DNA of 64,000 nt, taken from the NCBI GenBank assembly GCA_902628195.1, contig CACOLY010000001.1, positions 62,001 to 126,000 on the forward strand. The letters are read 5' to 3'. The DNA comes from an uncultured Pelagibacteraceae bacterium (GTDB lineage Bacteria; Pseudomonadota; Alphaproteobacteria; Pelagibacterales; Pelagibacteraceae). A program made the translations under genes and the position numbers. Positions 7,436-18,151 of this stretch are shown here, in pieces. Positions within the stretch are counted from its first letter, which is position 1. The number at the start of each line of letters is the position of its first letter. The notes beneath the pieces are model-generated. The model was not told the DNA's origin. It did not search any database and saw only the letters and a list, made by a program, of their open reading frames with translations.

Positions 7436-8089
7436 TTAATAATTCTTTTTTCTAAAATATAAATATAGCAAAAGAATTGAAATCGCTAATGAAAACCATG
7501 TCATTGCGTATTTTTTATGATTATTTGAAATATTAGCAGTAATTTTTTTTGGTCTAGGAAATTGATAATTTCCATCCAAATAAATTATGTATTTTGAAAA
7601 TTTTTTACCAGTAAATTTTAATATATCTTCTCTGTTTAAGCTAAACCAGTAATTTTTTTTAATATCATTATCAGGTTTAAAAATATTTTTTCTTCCCTGA
7701 GTTTTGAGCATTCCAACTATATTATTTTGATCAAATATATTAATTTCTGGGGTATCTTTTTTTTCAAATGGTATCCAGCCTCGATTGATCAAATAATTTT
7801 CATTATCAATTAAAATTGGATTTATAACTTCAAAACCTGGAGTGCCAGAATCATTCAGATTATATAAATATATTTGTTTTTCAAAATCAATAGTTCCCGA
7901 TGTTTTGATTTTTAGAAAATTTTCTTTATTAGATTGTGAAAGTTCCACTGGAGGATTTTTTAATGAATTTTCAATTTCTAAAATAAGATTATTTTTCCAA
8001 TTTAATCGAATTATTTGCCAAGTGCCTAATGCAATAAAAACAAATATAAAAAAAATTATAAAAACAGAAAATAAAAACTTATGTTTCAA
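7436..8089 (-). CDS. SURF1-family cytochrome oxidase assembly protein
   Basis: A 217-aa protein with the SURF1 architecture: one transmembrane helix at each end (about residues 7-25 and 193-212) flanking a periplasmic domain. The early LGTWQIIRLNWK segment and the INRGWIPFEKK segment are family hallmarks. SURF1 proteins help insert haem a into subunit I of aa3-type oxidases. The gene lies 9 nt downstream of ctaE and directly abuts thrC, at the end of the oxidase block. Confidence 0.9.
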   Translation of the reverse strand: MKHKFLFSVFIIFFIFVFIALGTWQIIRLNWKNNLILEIENSLKNPPVELSQSNKENFLKIKTSGTIDFEKQIYLYNLNDSGTPGFEVINPILIDNENYLINRGWIPFEKKDTPEINIFDQNNIVGMLKTQGRKNIFKPDNDIKKNYWFSLNREDILKFTGKKFSKYIIYLDGNYQFPRPKKITANISNNHKKYAMTWFSLAISILLLYLYFRKKNY

Positions 8090-8098
8090 AGACTGAAA

Positions 8099-8887
8099 TT
8101 AACTTCCCCAAATATATATAGCTGCAAATAAAAATAACCATACAACGTCAACAAAATGCCAATACCAAGCTGCAGCTTCAAAACCAAAGTGATGATCTTT
8201 GTTAAAATGTCCTAATTTTCCTCTCCACAAACACACGGCTAAAAAAATTGTTCCTACAATCACATGAAAGCCATGGAAACCTGTAGCCATATAAAAAACT
8301 GAACCATATATATGATCAGAAAATGCAAATGTTGCATGATGATATTCGTATGCTTGTAATGCTGTAAAACAAACTCCTAGTATGACAGTTAAAACTAAAC
8401 CTTGAATAAATCCTTTTCTATCATCTTCCAAAAGTGCGTGATGTGACCAAGTCACAGTAGTGCCTGATAACAGTAACACTAAAGTGTTTATAAGTGGAAT
8501 GTCCCAAGGATCAAAAGTTTCAATGTCTTTTGGTGGCCATACATTTCCAACAAATTCATTAGGAAAAAGACTTACATCAAAATAAGCCCAAAACCATGCA
8601 ACAAAAAACATTACCTCGGATGCTATAAACAATGTCATCCCATAACGATGGTGAATTTGTACTACAGGAGTATGATGACCTTGGTGCTCGGCTTCAATTA
8701 CGACATCTCTAAACCACATATATGCACCATAAATTAATAGAGCAAAACCTAAATACATTCCCCATGATACGTCCGAATGCATATAATAAACTGCTCCCAA
8801 TGCTAGTACTAAGCATGAGAAAGAAACATATATTGGCCAAGGACTTGGGTCCACTAAATGATAATCGTGTTTTTTTTCAGCTGACAT
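8099..8887 (-). CDS. ctaE: Cytochrome c oxidase subunit III
   Basis: A 262-aa integral membrane protein, the usual length for alphaproteobacterial COX3, with seven expected helices. It begins MSAEKKHDYHLVDPSPWP and carries the conserved FWAYFDVSLFP, TGFHGFHVIVG and WHFVDVVWLFLF segments. Subunit III stabilises the aa3 oxidase and proton delivery. It lies between ctaG and the SURF1 gene in a single leftward operon. Confidence 0.97.
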   Translation of the reverse strand: MSAEKKHDYHLVDPSPWPIYVSFSCLVLALGAVYYMHSDVSWGMYLGFALLIYGAYMWFRDVVIEAEHQGHHTPVVQIHHRYGMTLFIASEVMFFVAWFWAYFDVSLFPNEFVGNVWPPKDIETFDPWDIPLINTLVLLLSGTTVTWSHHALLEDDRKGFIQGLVLTVILGVCFTALQAYEYHHATFAFSDHIYGSVFYMATGFHGFHVIVGTIFLAVCLWRGKLGHFNKDHHFGFEAAAWYWHFVDVVWLFLFAAIYIWGS

Positions 8888-8897
8888 TTTTTTTGGA

Positions 8898-9431
8898 TTA
8901 TGATTGTTTATAGTAATCTGTCGAGAAAAAAGTATACGACATAGTTACATCTTGTAGGTTTTTCACTGTCGGATCGTTTACCATTTCAGGATCTAAATAA
9001 AAAGTCATTACATATGTAGCTTTTTCGCCAGCTTTTAGCTCTTGTTTTTCAAAACAAAAACATCCCAATTTGCTATAATATTTTCCAAAACTTGCAGGTG
9101 AAACATTAAAGCTTGCCACTCCCGCTGTAGGCTCTTCACTATAATTTGTTACCTCAAATTCTATTTTACTAACTTGACCAACTTTTACATCAATTACATT
9201 TGATTTAACCTTAAAATCCCATGGTAAATTATTTACGTTAGTATCAAATCTTACACTTACCACTTTATCTAAAACTATTTTGGGAGCTTTGTTTGAAACT
9301 TGTGTAGTCCCACCAAAACCAGTTACTCTACAAAAAAGATCATATAATGGCACTGCTGCATAGGATAAACCTAACATTAAAACAAAAATTCCAGCTAATA
9401 ATAATGGTGTTAATTTTTTTTTTTCAATCAT
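8898..9431 (-). CDS. ctaG: Cytochrome oxidase copper-assembly protein CtaG/Cox11
   Basis: A 177-aa protein with one N-terminal membrane anchor (about residues 9-29) and a periplasmic beta domain that contains the copper motif CFCF (C124, C126). It also has the family segment VPLYDLFCRVTGFGGTTQ. It delivers copper to the CuB site of subunit I. Its ATG overlaps the stop of the preceding 41-aa ORF in an ATGA arrangement, and ctaE follows after 10 nt. Confidence 0.95.
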   Translation of the reverse strand: MIEKKKLTPLLLAGIFVLMLGLSYAAVPLYDLFCRVTGFGGTTQVSNKAPKIVLDKVVSVRFDTNVNNLPWDFKVKSNVIDVKVGQVSKIEFEVTNYSEEPTAGVASFNVSPASFGKYYSKLGCFCFEKQELKAGEKATYVMTFYLDPEMVNDPTVKNLQDVTMSYTFFSTDYYKQS

Positions 9432-9553
9432 ATTGCTCTATCAAATACCCCAGTGTTATATAAAGTAAAAAAGAAAAGAAAAACCATGAAAGCAATAATT
9501 GCTAAAGCAGTAAGAATGTTTTTTTTCTTTGTTTTTTTATCAGGAGTTATCAT
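9428..9553 (-). CDS. Small single-helix membrane protein, 41 aa (CoxF-like position)
   Basis: The ORF starts at ATG 9553-9551, sharing ATGA with the ctaB stop, and ends with a TGA sharing ATGA with the ctaG start. Such double coupling argues strongly that it is translated. The peptide begins with a basic cytoplasmic segment (MITPDKKTKKKN), followed by one hydrophobic helix (about residues 13-33) and a short tail (NTGVFDRAI). Small single-helix proteins occupy the ctaB-ctaG interval in several alphaproteobacterial oxidase operons, so an accessory or assembly role is likely. The specific function is inferred only from position. Confidence 0.8.
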   Translation of the reverse strand: MITPDKKTKKKNILTALAIIAFMVFLFFFTLYNTGVFDRAI

Positions 9554-10464
9554 AAAATCTTATCTATCAGAAAAAGAACAAAAACTAAAAATAAATAAAG
9601 TATCGAATATCCAAATATAGATTTTGCTTTTTTTGGGTTAAACTTATTTTTCTTAAAATTGTAAAGTTCGTAACATAAAAAATTGTAATAAAAAGTTAAT
9701 AATAATGATGGGATTAAGAATATTAATCCCACAAAATTAATCAAATACGGAAAAATAATAACTGGCAACATTAATAAAGAATAAACAAATATATTAATCT
9801 TTGTACTCTCTACTCCATTTGTCAATGGAAGCATAGGTATATTAGCTTTTTTGTAATCATCTGATTTATACAAACTCAAAGCCCAAAAATGTGAAGGTGT
9901 CCAAAAAAATATAATTAGAAAAAAAGTTAATGGTTCAATTGAAAGAGATCCTGTTGCAATAGTCCATCCAATAACCGGAGGAAAAGCTCCTGCTGCCCCA
10001 CCAATAACTATGTTTTGTGGCGTTCTTCTTTTTAACCAAATTGTATAAACAAAAACATAAAATAAAATTGTAAGAAGTAATATGGATGCAGAAATTCTAT
10101 TCGTAAAATAATCTAATGTAACTACAGAAATTATAGACAAAGTTACACCAAAAATCAGTGCTTGATTTTTATTGACTTTTCCGGTCGGAATTGGTCTTAA
10201 ACAAGTTCTTGTCATTAATGCATCAAGATCAGACTCGTACCACATATTTAAAGCACCAGCTGCTCCTGCTCCTAAAGAAACTAACAAAATTCCAATTATT
10301 GCATCTTTTGTAGAGACGGCATTAGGTGCTGTTAATAAGCCAACAGCACAAGTAAAAATTACCAAAGACATCACTCTAGGTTTCATCAATTTAAATAATT
10401 CAGATAAATTAAATAAATCTTCCTGAGATAAACTTCTTTTTTTTAATTTTGAACTATCCATCAA
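9550..10464 (-). CDS. ctaB: Protohaem IX farnesyltransferase (haem O synthase)
   Basis: A 304-aa UbiA-superfamily membrane enzyme. The prenyl-diphosphate motif is visible in NMWYESDLDALMTRTCLRP, in the N-x3-D-x2-(x)D layout of CtaB, followed by PIPTGKV. The second motif lies in LYKSDDYKKANIPMLP. It farnesylates haem B to haem O on the way to haem A. It is located between ctaD and the 41-aa ORF. Residues 1-20 are hydrophilic, and the first of two adjacent Met codons was taken as start. Confidence 0.95.
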   Translation of the reverse strand: MMDSSKLKKRSLSQEDLFNLSELFKLMKPRVMSLVIFTCAVGLLTAPNAVSTKDAIIGILLVSLGAGAAGALNMWYESDLDALMTRTCLRPIPTGKVNKNQALIFGVTLSIISVVTLDYFTNRISASILLLTILFYVFVYTIWLKRRTPQNIVIGGAAGAFPPVIGWTIATGSLSIEPLTFFLIIFFWTPSHFWALSLYKSDDYKKANIPMLPLTNGVESTKINIFVYSLLMLPVIIFPYLINFVGLIFLIPSLLLTFYYNFLCYELYNFKKNKFNPKKAKSIFGYSILYLFLVFVLFLIDKIL

Positions 10465-10481
10465 TTTTTTTAACTTTTGTT

Positions 10482-12931
<2,450 letters not shown>

Positions 12932-12991
12932 TTTTAATAGCTATATAAAGCTCTTTTATAAAAATTACACTTTAGTTTTCGCGACAATTTA

Positions 12992-13693
12992 TCAATTAAT
13001 CACATAATTTATGATCGAAATCGCTGATATCACTGCAGTTTCAGATCTTAAAATGTTCTCATTAATTTTTATAGACTGAACACTTTTAAAAGAGAGAATC
13101 TCTTCTCTTTCAGTCTCTGAAAAATCACCTTCTGGACCAATTATAATACAAATTGGTTTATTTGTTAACTTTGATTTATCAATTTTTTTATTATCTGAAT
13201 TTAAATCAGTAAATATTAAATCCATTGAATTTGATTTTAAAAAATTTTTTAAATTTTGAGCCTTCTCAACAACAGGAATATTAAGACGATTTGACTGTTC
13301 ACTAGCCTCAATAACTATTTTTTTAAAACGTTCATTGTTAATCTTTCTAACTACTGTTCTCTCAAAAATAATTGGTAAAAATCTTGTGACTCCTAATTCT
13401 GTTGCTTTTTGTATCATAAAATTTTGATAGTTTGATTTAATTGGAGAGAATGCTAAGTACAATTCTTTTGAACTTTCTTTTTTTCTTAATTGTTTTACTG
13501 TTTTAAATTCGACAATACCTTTTGGAATTCCTAAAACTTTTGCCTGCCATTCTCCATTTTTATTAAATATCGAAAAAACTTCATTTTCTTTAATTCTCAT
13601 CACTTTAGTTAGATAATGTGATTGAGACTTATCTAATCTATCAGTCATATTTGCTGATATTGTATTTGAAAAAAATAATCTAATATTACTCAT
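12992..13693 (-). CDS. rsmE: 16S rRNA m3U1498 methyltransferase
   Basis: A 233-aa SPOUT-class methyltransferase with the RsmE signatures QKATELGVTRFLPI, ASEQSNRL and the SAM-knot segments IGPEGDFSETEREEI and LRSETAVISAI. It methylates U1498 in the decoding centre of 16S rRNA. It is divergent from the haloacid dehalogenase gene with 17 nt between start codons. It reads in the same direction as ctaC but is separated from it by 60 nt. Confidence 0.95.
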   Translation of the reverse strand: MSNIRLFFSNTISANMTDRLDKSQSHYLTKVMRIKENEVFSIFNKNGEWQAKVLGIPKGIVEFKTVKQLRKKESSKELYLAFSPIKSNYQNFMIQKATELGVTRFLPIIFERTVVRKINNERFKKIVIEASEQSNRLNIPVVEKAQNLKNFLKSNSMDLIFTDLNSDNKKIDKSKLTNKPICIIIGPEGDFSETEREEILSFKSVQSIKINENILRSETAVISAISIINYVIN

Positions 13694-13710
13694 TTATGTT
13701 AAGTTAATTT

Positions 13711-14373
13711 ATGAAAAATATTAAAGCAATAATTTTTGATGCTTATGGCACATTGTTTGATGTCAATTCTGCTGCAGAGAAATGTAAAGATAAAATTGGA
13801 GAAAAATGGGAGCCTTTTTCAAATTTTTGGAGAACTACTCAATTAGAATATACTTGGCTTCGAAGTTTAATGGGAAGACACAAAGATTTTTGGCAGATTA
13901 CTGAGGATAGTTTAGATAAATCTATGAAAGTTTTTAAAATAAAACCTTCAATGAAAGATGAGCTTTTAAACCTCTACAAAGTTCTATCTCCTTTTAAAGA
14001 AGTTCAAGAAACTTTAAAAAAATTAAAAGAAAAAAAATTTAAATTAGCTATTCTTTCAAATGGAACTCCATCATTGCTTAAGGAGTTAGTTAAAAGTAAT
14101 AATTTAGAAAATTTATTTGATGATATTTTTTCAATTGAAGAAGTAGGTGTATATAAACCAAACTCTGAAGTTTATGATATGCCCATAAAAAAATATAAAA
14201 TTAAAAAAAATGAAGTTGCTTTTTTGAGTTCAAACTCATGGGATGTTTCTGGAGGTGGAAATTATGGTTTCCAAGCTATTTGGGTGAATAGAAACAACAG
14301 TATTTTTGACAATTTAGATTATAAACCTAGATTTGAAATAAAAGATTTATCTGGATTATTGAATGAATTTTAA
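13711..14373 (+). CDS. Haloacid dehalogenase, type II
   Basis: A 220-aa HAD hydrolase. The nucleophile motif FDAYGTLFDV (D10) is followed by a helical cap (SNFWRTTQLEYTWLRSLMG) that closely matches L-2-haloacid dehalogenases. ILSNGTP provides motif II, the VYKPNSEVY lysine motif III, and SSNSWDVSGGGNYGF matches the SSNxWD pattern of that family. It would hydrolyse L-2-haloalkanoates to D-2-hydroxyacids, although the natural substrate in seawater is unknown. No transporter is adjacent. Confidence 0.85.
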   Translation: MKNIKAIIFDAYGTLFDVNSAAEKCKDKIGEKWEPFSNFWRTTQLEYTWLRSLMGRHKDFWQITEDSLDKSMKVFKIKPSMKDELLNLYKVLSPFKEVQETLKKLKEKKFKLAILSNGTPSLLKELVKSNNLENLFDDIFSIEEVGVYKPNSEVYDMPIKKYKIKKNEVAFLSSNSWDVSGGGNYGFQAIWVNRNNSIFDNLDYKPRFEIKDLSGLLNEF

Positions 14374-14424
14374 TATATAAATAACTTCTTAGGAGACATA
14401 ACTAAATATTAATAAAGGAAAATT

Positions 14425-14613
14425 ATGAGTGAAAAAAAAGATGTGTCTTTCGAAATATACGATGATTCAGAAAAAATGTTAGATCAAATTGTAGATAAAT
14501 ATGATCTTCCTGATAAATCAAAGGCTCTAAGATGCTTGATGGATTATGTAGAGGAAAAGGAGTCTGATTGGGATGATATGTTTGCTACAGTCCGATGTAA
14601 TAGATGTGATTAA
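14425..14613 (+). CDS. Small conserved-looking protein, 62 aa, C-terminal CxxC
   Basis: The start has a purine-rich ribosome-binding site (AAAGGAAAA). The protein is acidic and helical. The segment KYDLPDKSKALRCLMDYVEEKE resembles the recognition part of ribbon-helix-helix proteins only loosely, and the end RCNRCD gives a CxxC pair that could bind metal or form a disulfide. Six bases separate it from the DoxX gene, so the two are probably co-expressed. I do not know its function. Confidence 0.7.
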   Translation: MSEKKDVSFEIYDDSEKMLDQIVDKYDLPDKSKALRCLMDYVEEKESDWDDMFATVRCNRCD

Positions 14614-14619
14614 AAAAAT

Positions 14620-14988
14620 ATGACTAAAATTTTAGATTTAATTGGAAGAATTTTTATTTCAGGTATTTTCTTATTAAGTGCTTACAATAAAATTGGGAAT
14701 TATGAGGGAACTCTCGGCTGGATGGGAAGTTTTGGTCTACCAGGATTTTTATTGGCTCCAGCGATTTTATTGGAAGTAATTGCTCCAATTTTAATTATTT
14801 TAGGTTATCAAACTAAAATAGCTGCAGCTGCTTTAAGTATATTTTGTATAGCGACAGCTTTTATCTTTCACAATAATTTTTCTGACCAAATGCAAGTGAT
14901 AGCATTTATGAAAAATATTGCTTTAGCTGGTGGTTTTTTATTCTTAGTTGCAAACGGTGCTAAGGGTTATTGTTTAGACAAAAAGTAA
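14620..14988 (+). CDS. DoxX-family membrane protein
   Basis: A 122-aa protein with four hydrophobic helices and the DoxX pattern: GRIFISGIFLLSAYNKI at the start, then a Gly-rich turn and LLEVIAPILIILGYQTK. DoxX-family members are small membrane proteins often found beside pirin, sulfur or redox genes. A specific reaction is not established for most of them. It follows the 62-aa gene by 6 nt and precedes pirin by 36 nt, consistent with a redox-stress unit. Confidence 0.85.
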   Translation: MTKILDLIGRIFISGIFLLSAYNKIGNYEGTLGWMGSFGLPGFLLAPAILLEVIAPILIILGYQTKIAAAALSIFCIATAFIFHNNFSDQMQVIAFMKNIALAGGFLFLVANGAKGYCLDKK

Positions 14989-15024
14989 CCTTGAATCAAA
15001 TATTAAACATATTATTAAACACTA

Positions 15025-15861
15025 ATGAAAAATATTGAAGTTAAACAAATTATAGATCCAATTCCAGCATCTGACGGTGCTGGCGTAAAATTAAAAAGGA
15101 GCATTGGAGTTGAGCCAAATTACTTTGATCCTTTTTTAATGCTGGATGAATTTGGTTCTGAAAATAGTGAGGATTATATTGCAGGTTTTCCCCCTCACCC
15201 TCATAGAGGTATTGAAACAGTTACTTATATGTTGGCTGGAGATTTTGAGCATAAAGATAGTACTGGTGGTGAGGGAAGAATGACCGCTGGAGATGTTCAG
15301 TGGATGAAAACTGGAAGTGGGATTATCCATTCAGAAATGCCTGCTATGAAAGAAGGCAAACTTCACGGTTTTCAATTATGGATCAATATGCCTGCAAAAT
15401 TGAAGATGAGCAAACCTGAGTATATTTATATTGATGCTGATAAAATGAGTGTTCACGAAGATGATGATAAGCTTGTAAAAGTTATTGCTGGTAAATTTGA
15501 AAAAGCCGAAGGTCCTGTAAAAAAACATAATGTTGAGCCTGTTTATTTTGATGTTGAATTAAATATTAATAAAGAATTTAATTTCAATTTACCATCCACT
15601 CACAACACTTTCATTTATTTAATCAATGGTGAAATAGAAATCGGCAATAAAAAACACGATAATGTAAAAGATAGTACCTTAATACTACTTACAAAAGGTG
15701 AAGTATTAAAGATTAAAGCTAAATCAAAAGCAAAATTTTTAGTGATATCTGGTAAACCAATAAATGAAGAAATTGCAAGAGGTGGCCCATTTGTAATGAA
15801 TACTAAAGCAGAGATCTTACAAGCTGTTCAAGATTATCATAATGGCACATTTGTAAAATGA
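15025..15861 (+). CDS. Pirin family protein
   Basis: A 278-aa bicupin. The N-terminal cupin carries the pirin metal site: FPPHPHRGIETVTYML supplies two histidines, and GSGIIHSEMP supplies the third His and Glu. Bacterial pirins such as YhhW have quercetinase activity or modulate enzymes. The substrate here is unknown. The stop overlaps the next gene (NADPH:quinone reductase) by 4 nt, so pirin and quinone reductase are translationally coupled. Confidence 0.9.
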   Translation: MKNIEVKQIIDPIPASDGAGVKLKRSIGVEPNYFDPFLMLDEFGSENSEDYIAGFPPHPHRGIETVTYMLAGDFEHKDSTGGEGRMTAGDVQWMKTGSGIIHSEMPAMKEGKLHGFQLWINMPAKLKMSKPEYIYIDADKMSVHEDDDKLVKVIAGKFEKAEGPVKKHNVEPVYFDVELNINKEFNFNLPSTHNTFIYLINGEIEIGNKKHDNVKDSTLILLTKGEVLKIKAKSKAKFLVISGKPINEEIARGGPFVMNTKAEILQAVQDYHNGTFVK

Positions 15862-16829
15862 AAGCTGTAACAATATCAAAAAATGGTGGCCCGGAAGTTT
15901 TGGAGCTGAAAGATATTAAATTAGGTGATCCAAACTCTGGTGAAGTTTTAATTAAGAACCAAGCTATCGGTTTAAATTATATTGATACTTATCATAGATC
16001 AGGCCTCTATCCCGTTGAGTTGCCGTCAAATATTGGAATTGAAGGAGCTGGAATAATTGAAAAGATCGGTTCTGATGTAAAAAATTTTAAGGTTGGTGAT
16101 AAAGTAGCATACGCATCAATGCCTATTGGTTCATATGCAACACATAGAATTTTTCCAACAAAAAAATTAGTTAAAGTGCCCAATGAAATAGAATTAGAAA
16201 ATGTTGTAACTTTAATGACCAAAGGCTTCACAGTTTTTTATCTTCTTCATAAAACCTATCCTGTAAAGTCTGGAGAAACTATATTGTTTCATGCGGCTGC
16301 TGGTGGTTTAGGACAAATATTTTGTCAGTGGGCTAAAAGTTTAGGTTGTACCGTAATTGGAACAGTAGGATCTGACGAAAAAATCCAAATAGCTAAAGCA
16401 AATGGTTGTGATCATGTAATTAATTATTCAAAAGAAAATTTTGCAGAAAAAGTTAAAGAAATTACCAATGGAGTTGGTGTTCCTGTGGTCTATGATGGTG
16501 TTGGCAAAAAAACATTTGATGGTTCAATTGAATGTTTAAAAACTAGAGGAATGATGGTTTCTTTTGGAAATGCGTCAGGCCCTCTAGATCCTTGCAATGT
16601 AACAAAATCTTTAGCCCCAAAAGGTTTATATTTAACAAGACCAAGTATTGCTCATTACACTTCAACTAAGGAAGAATTAGATGAAACTGCTAAAAAAGTT
16701 TTTGAAATGTATATTAAAAAAAAATTTACTCTTAATATTTTTAGAAAATATCCCTTAAGTGAAATTGTGAAAGCTCATCAAGATTTAGAGGGACGAAAAA
16801 TTTTAGGGCCTGCTGTAATTATCCCTTAA
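15858..16829 (+). CDS. qor: NADPH:quinone oxidoreductase (zinc-free MDR family)
   Basis: A 323-aa medium-chain dehydrogenase/reductase. NYIDTYHRSGLYP and the N-terminal GroES-like fold match quinone reductase Qor. The NADPH-binding loop is AAAGGLGQIFCQWA, and no structural or catalytic zinc cysteines are present. It would reduce quinones with NADPH. It overlaps the pirin gene by 4 nt. Its TAA stop lies in a TTAA shared with the convergent DUF2721 gene. Confidence 0.92.
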   Translation: MKAVTISKNGGPEVLELKDIKLGDPNSGEVLIKNQAIGLNYIDTYHRSGLYPVELPSNIGIEGAGIIEKIGSDVKNFKVGDKVAYASMPIGSYATHRIFPTKKLVKVPNEIELENVVTLMTKGFTVFYLLHKTYPVKSGETILFHAAAGGLGQIFCQWAKSLGCTVIGTVGSDEKIQIAKANGCDHVINYSKENFAEKVKEITNGVGVPVVYDGVGKKTFDGSIECLKTRGMMVSFGNASGPLDPCNVTKSLAPKGLYLTRPSIAHYTSTKEELDETAKKVFEMYIKKKFTLNIFRKYPLSEIVKAHQDLEGRKILGPAVIIP

Positions 16830-17230
16830 TCAACCCTAACATCCATATCTGACATATGTAGTCTTAAAGCGTTTGTTGAAACATGAATTTCTCTTATAAA
16901 AAAAATTATTGAAATCATCATTGATAAACAACAGGATCCGAAAATTAATCTTGCTATAAAAACCTCATTCAAGTACAGACCTAACACTGTAAGCATATTA
17001 AATAAAAAACCAAATGCACCGAACATAATCGACCATCTTAGTAAAGTAATTCTTCCACTTAAATTTATGAACTGTTTTTTCCATTCAGGTGGAACATGTT
17101 TTTCATAAACATGCTCATCATGAAGTTCTCTAATTAAAGCACTTAAGGAATGAAATCTATTACTATACACTCCCATTATCAAAGGAATAGCAGGAAACAT
17201 TAATGCTGTTACTGTATAATCTATATTCAT
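16826..17230 (-). CDS. DUF2721-family membrane protein
   Basis: From the ATG at 17230 this encodes 134 aa, and a TTG seven codons upstream is a less likely start. Three hydrophobic helices and the opening TALMFPAIPLIMGVYSNRF followed by LSALIREL match DUF2721, a bacterial membrane family of unknown function. It converges on qor and shares the TTAA stop tetranucleotide with it. ubiA begins divergently 51 nt away. Confidence 0.85.
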   Translation of the reverse strand: MNIDYTVTALMFPAIPLIMGVYSNRFHSLSALIRELHDEHVYEKHVPPEWKKQFINLSGRITLLRWSIMFGAFGFLFNMLTVLGLYLNEVFIARLIFGSCCLSMMISIIFFIREIHVSTNALRLHMSDMDVRVD

Positions 17231-17281
17231 ACGAATCAGTTTGATTATCAATCTTGCCTTTGTTATTTACAAGTAAATTTT

Positions 17282-18151
17282 ATGGACCAAATAAAATTAT
17301 TTTTAGAACTTACAAGATTTAAAAGACCTATTGGATACATGTTGCTATTTTGGCCTTGTGCTTGGGGTTTAACTTTGGCTTATGATTTTTCTAATGATCT
17401 TAAACTATATCTTTTCTATCTAATTCTTTTTTTCTCAGGCTCTGTATTAATGAGATCTGCTGGATGCATTATAAATGATATTGTAGATAGGGAATTTGAT
17501 AAAAAGGTTTCAAGAACTAAAGATAGACCTATAGCATCAGGTAAAATATCTGTGAGACTCGGATTGATTTATGCAACTATTTTATGTTTTCTTGCATTGT
17601 TAGTTTTGATTAATTTTAACTACCTGACTATTATTTTAGCTTTTTGCTCTATGCCACTAGCGTTTACTTATCCATTGATGAAAAGATACACTTATTGGCC
17701 ACAATTATTTTTGGGAATAACTTTCAATTACGGTCTATTGTTAGGTTGGACCTCAATTGAAAACTCGATAAATTTAATACCAATTATTCTTTATTTTGGA
17801 GCCATATTTTGGACACTTGGATACGACACTATCTATGGATACCAAGATATTACAGATGACGAAATAATAGGAGTTAAATCAACGTCTATAAAATTTAAAG
17901 ATAATCCAAAGAAGTTTTTGTTTATATGTTACTCAATCACAATTCTATCCTATATTTTTGTAGGTATTTATATGAATTTTAATTTTTTTCTATACTTGGG
18001 CATTATCATCATGATCGCCCATCTATTTTTTTTTCAAATAAGATCATTTGATCAAACAAATATACAAAAATGTTTAAAAATTTTTAAAAGTAATAATTTT
18101 TTTGGTTTCATTGTTTTAGCATTTATTTTTTTAGGAAAAATTAATATATGA
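17282..18151 (+). CDS. ubiA: 4-hydroxybenzoate polyprenyltransferase
   Basis: A 289-aa multi-pass enzyme with both Asp-rich motifs: NDIVDREFDKKVSRTKDRP in the first half and YGYQDITDDEIIGVKS in the second. It attaches the polyprenyl tail to 4-hydroxybenzoate in ubiquinone synthesis at the inner membrane. It overlaps the following ABC transporter gene by 4 nt, so quinone and lipid A genes share a transcript. Confidence 0.95.
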   Translation: MDQIKLFLELTRFKRPIGYMLLFWPCAWGLTLAYDFSNDLKLYLFYLILFFSGSVLMRSAGCIINDIVDREFDKKVSRTKDRPIASGKISVRLGLIYATILCFLALLVLINFNYLTIILAFCSMPLAFTYPLMKRYTYWPQLFLGITFNYGLLLGWTSIENSINLIPIILYFGAIFWTLGYDTIYGYQDITDDEIIGVKSTSIKFKDNPKKFLFICYSITILSYIFVGIYMNFNFFLYLGIIIMIAHLFFFQIRSFDQTNIQKCLKIFKSNNFFGFIVLAFIFLGKINI

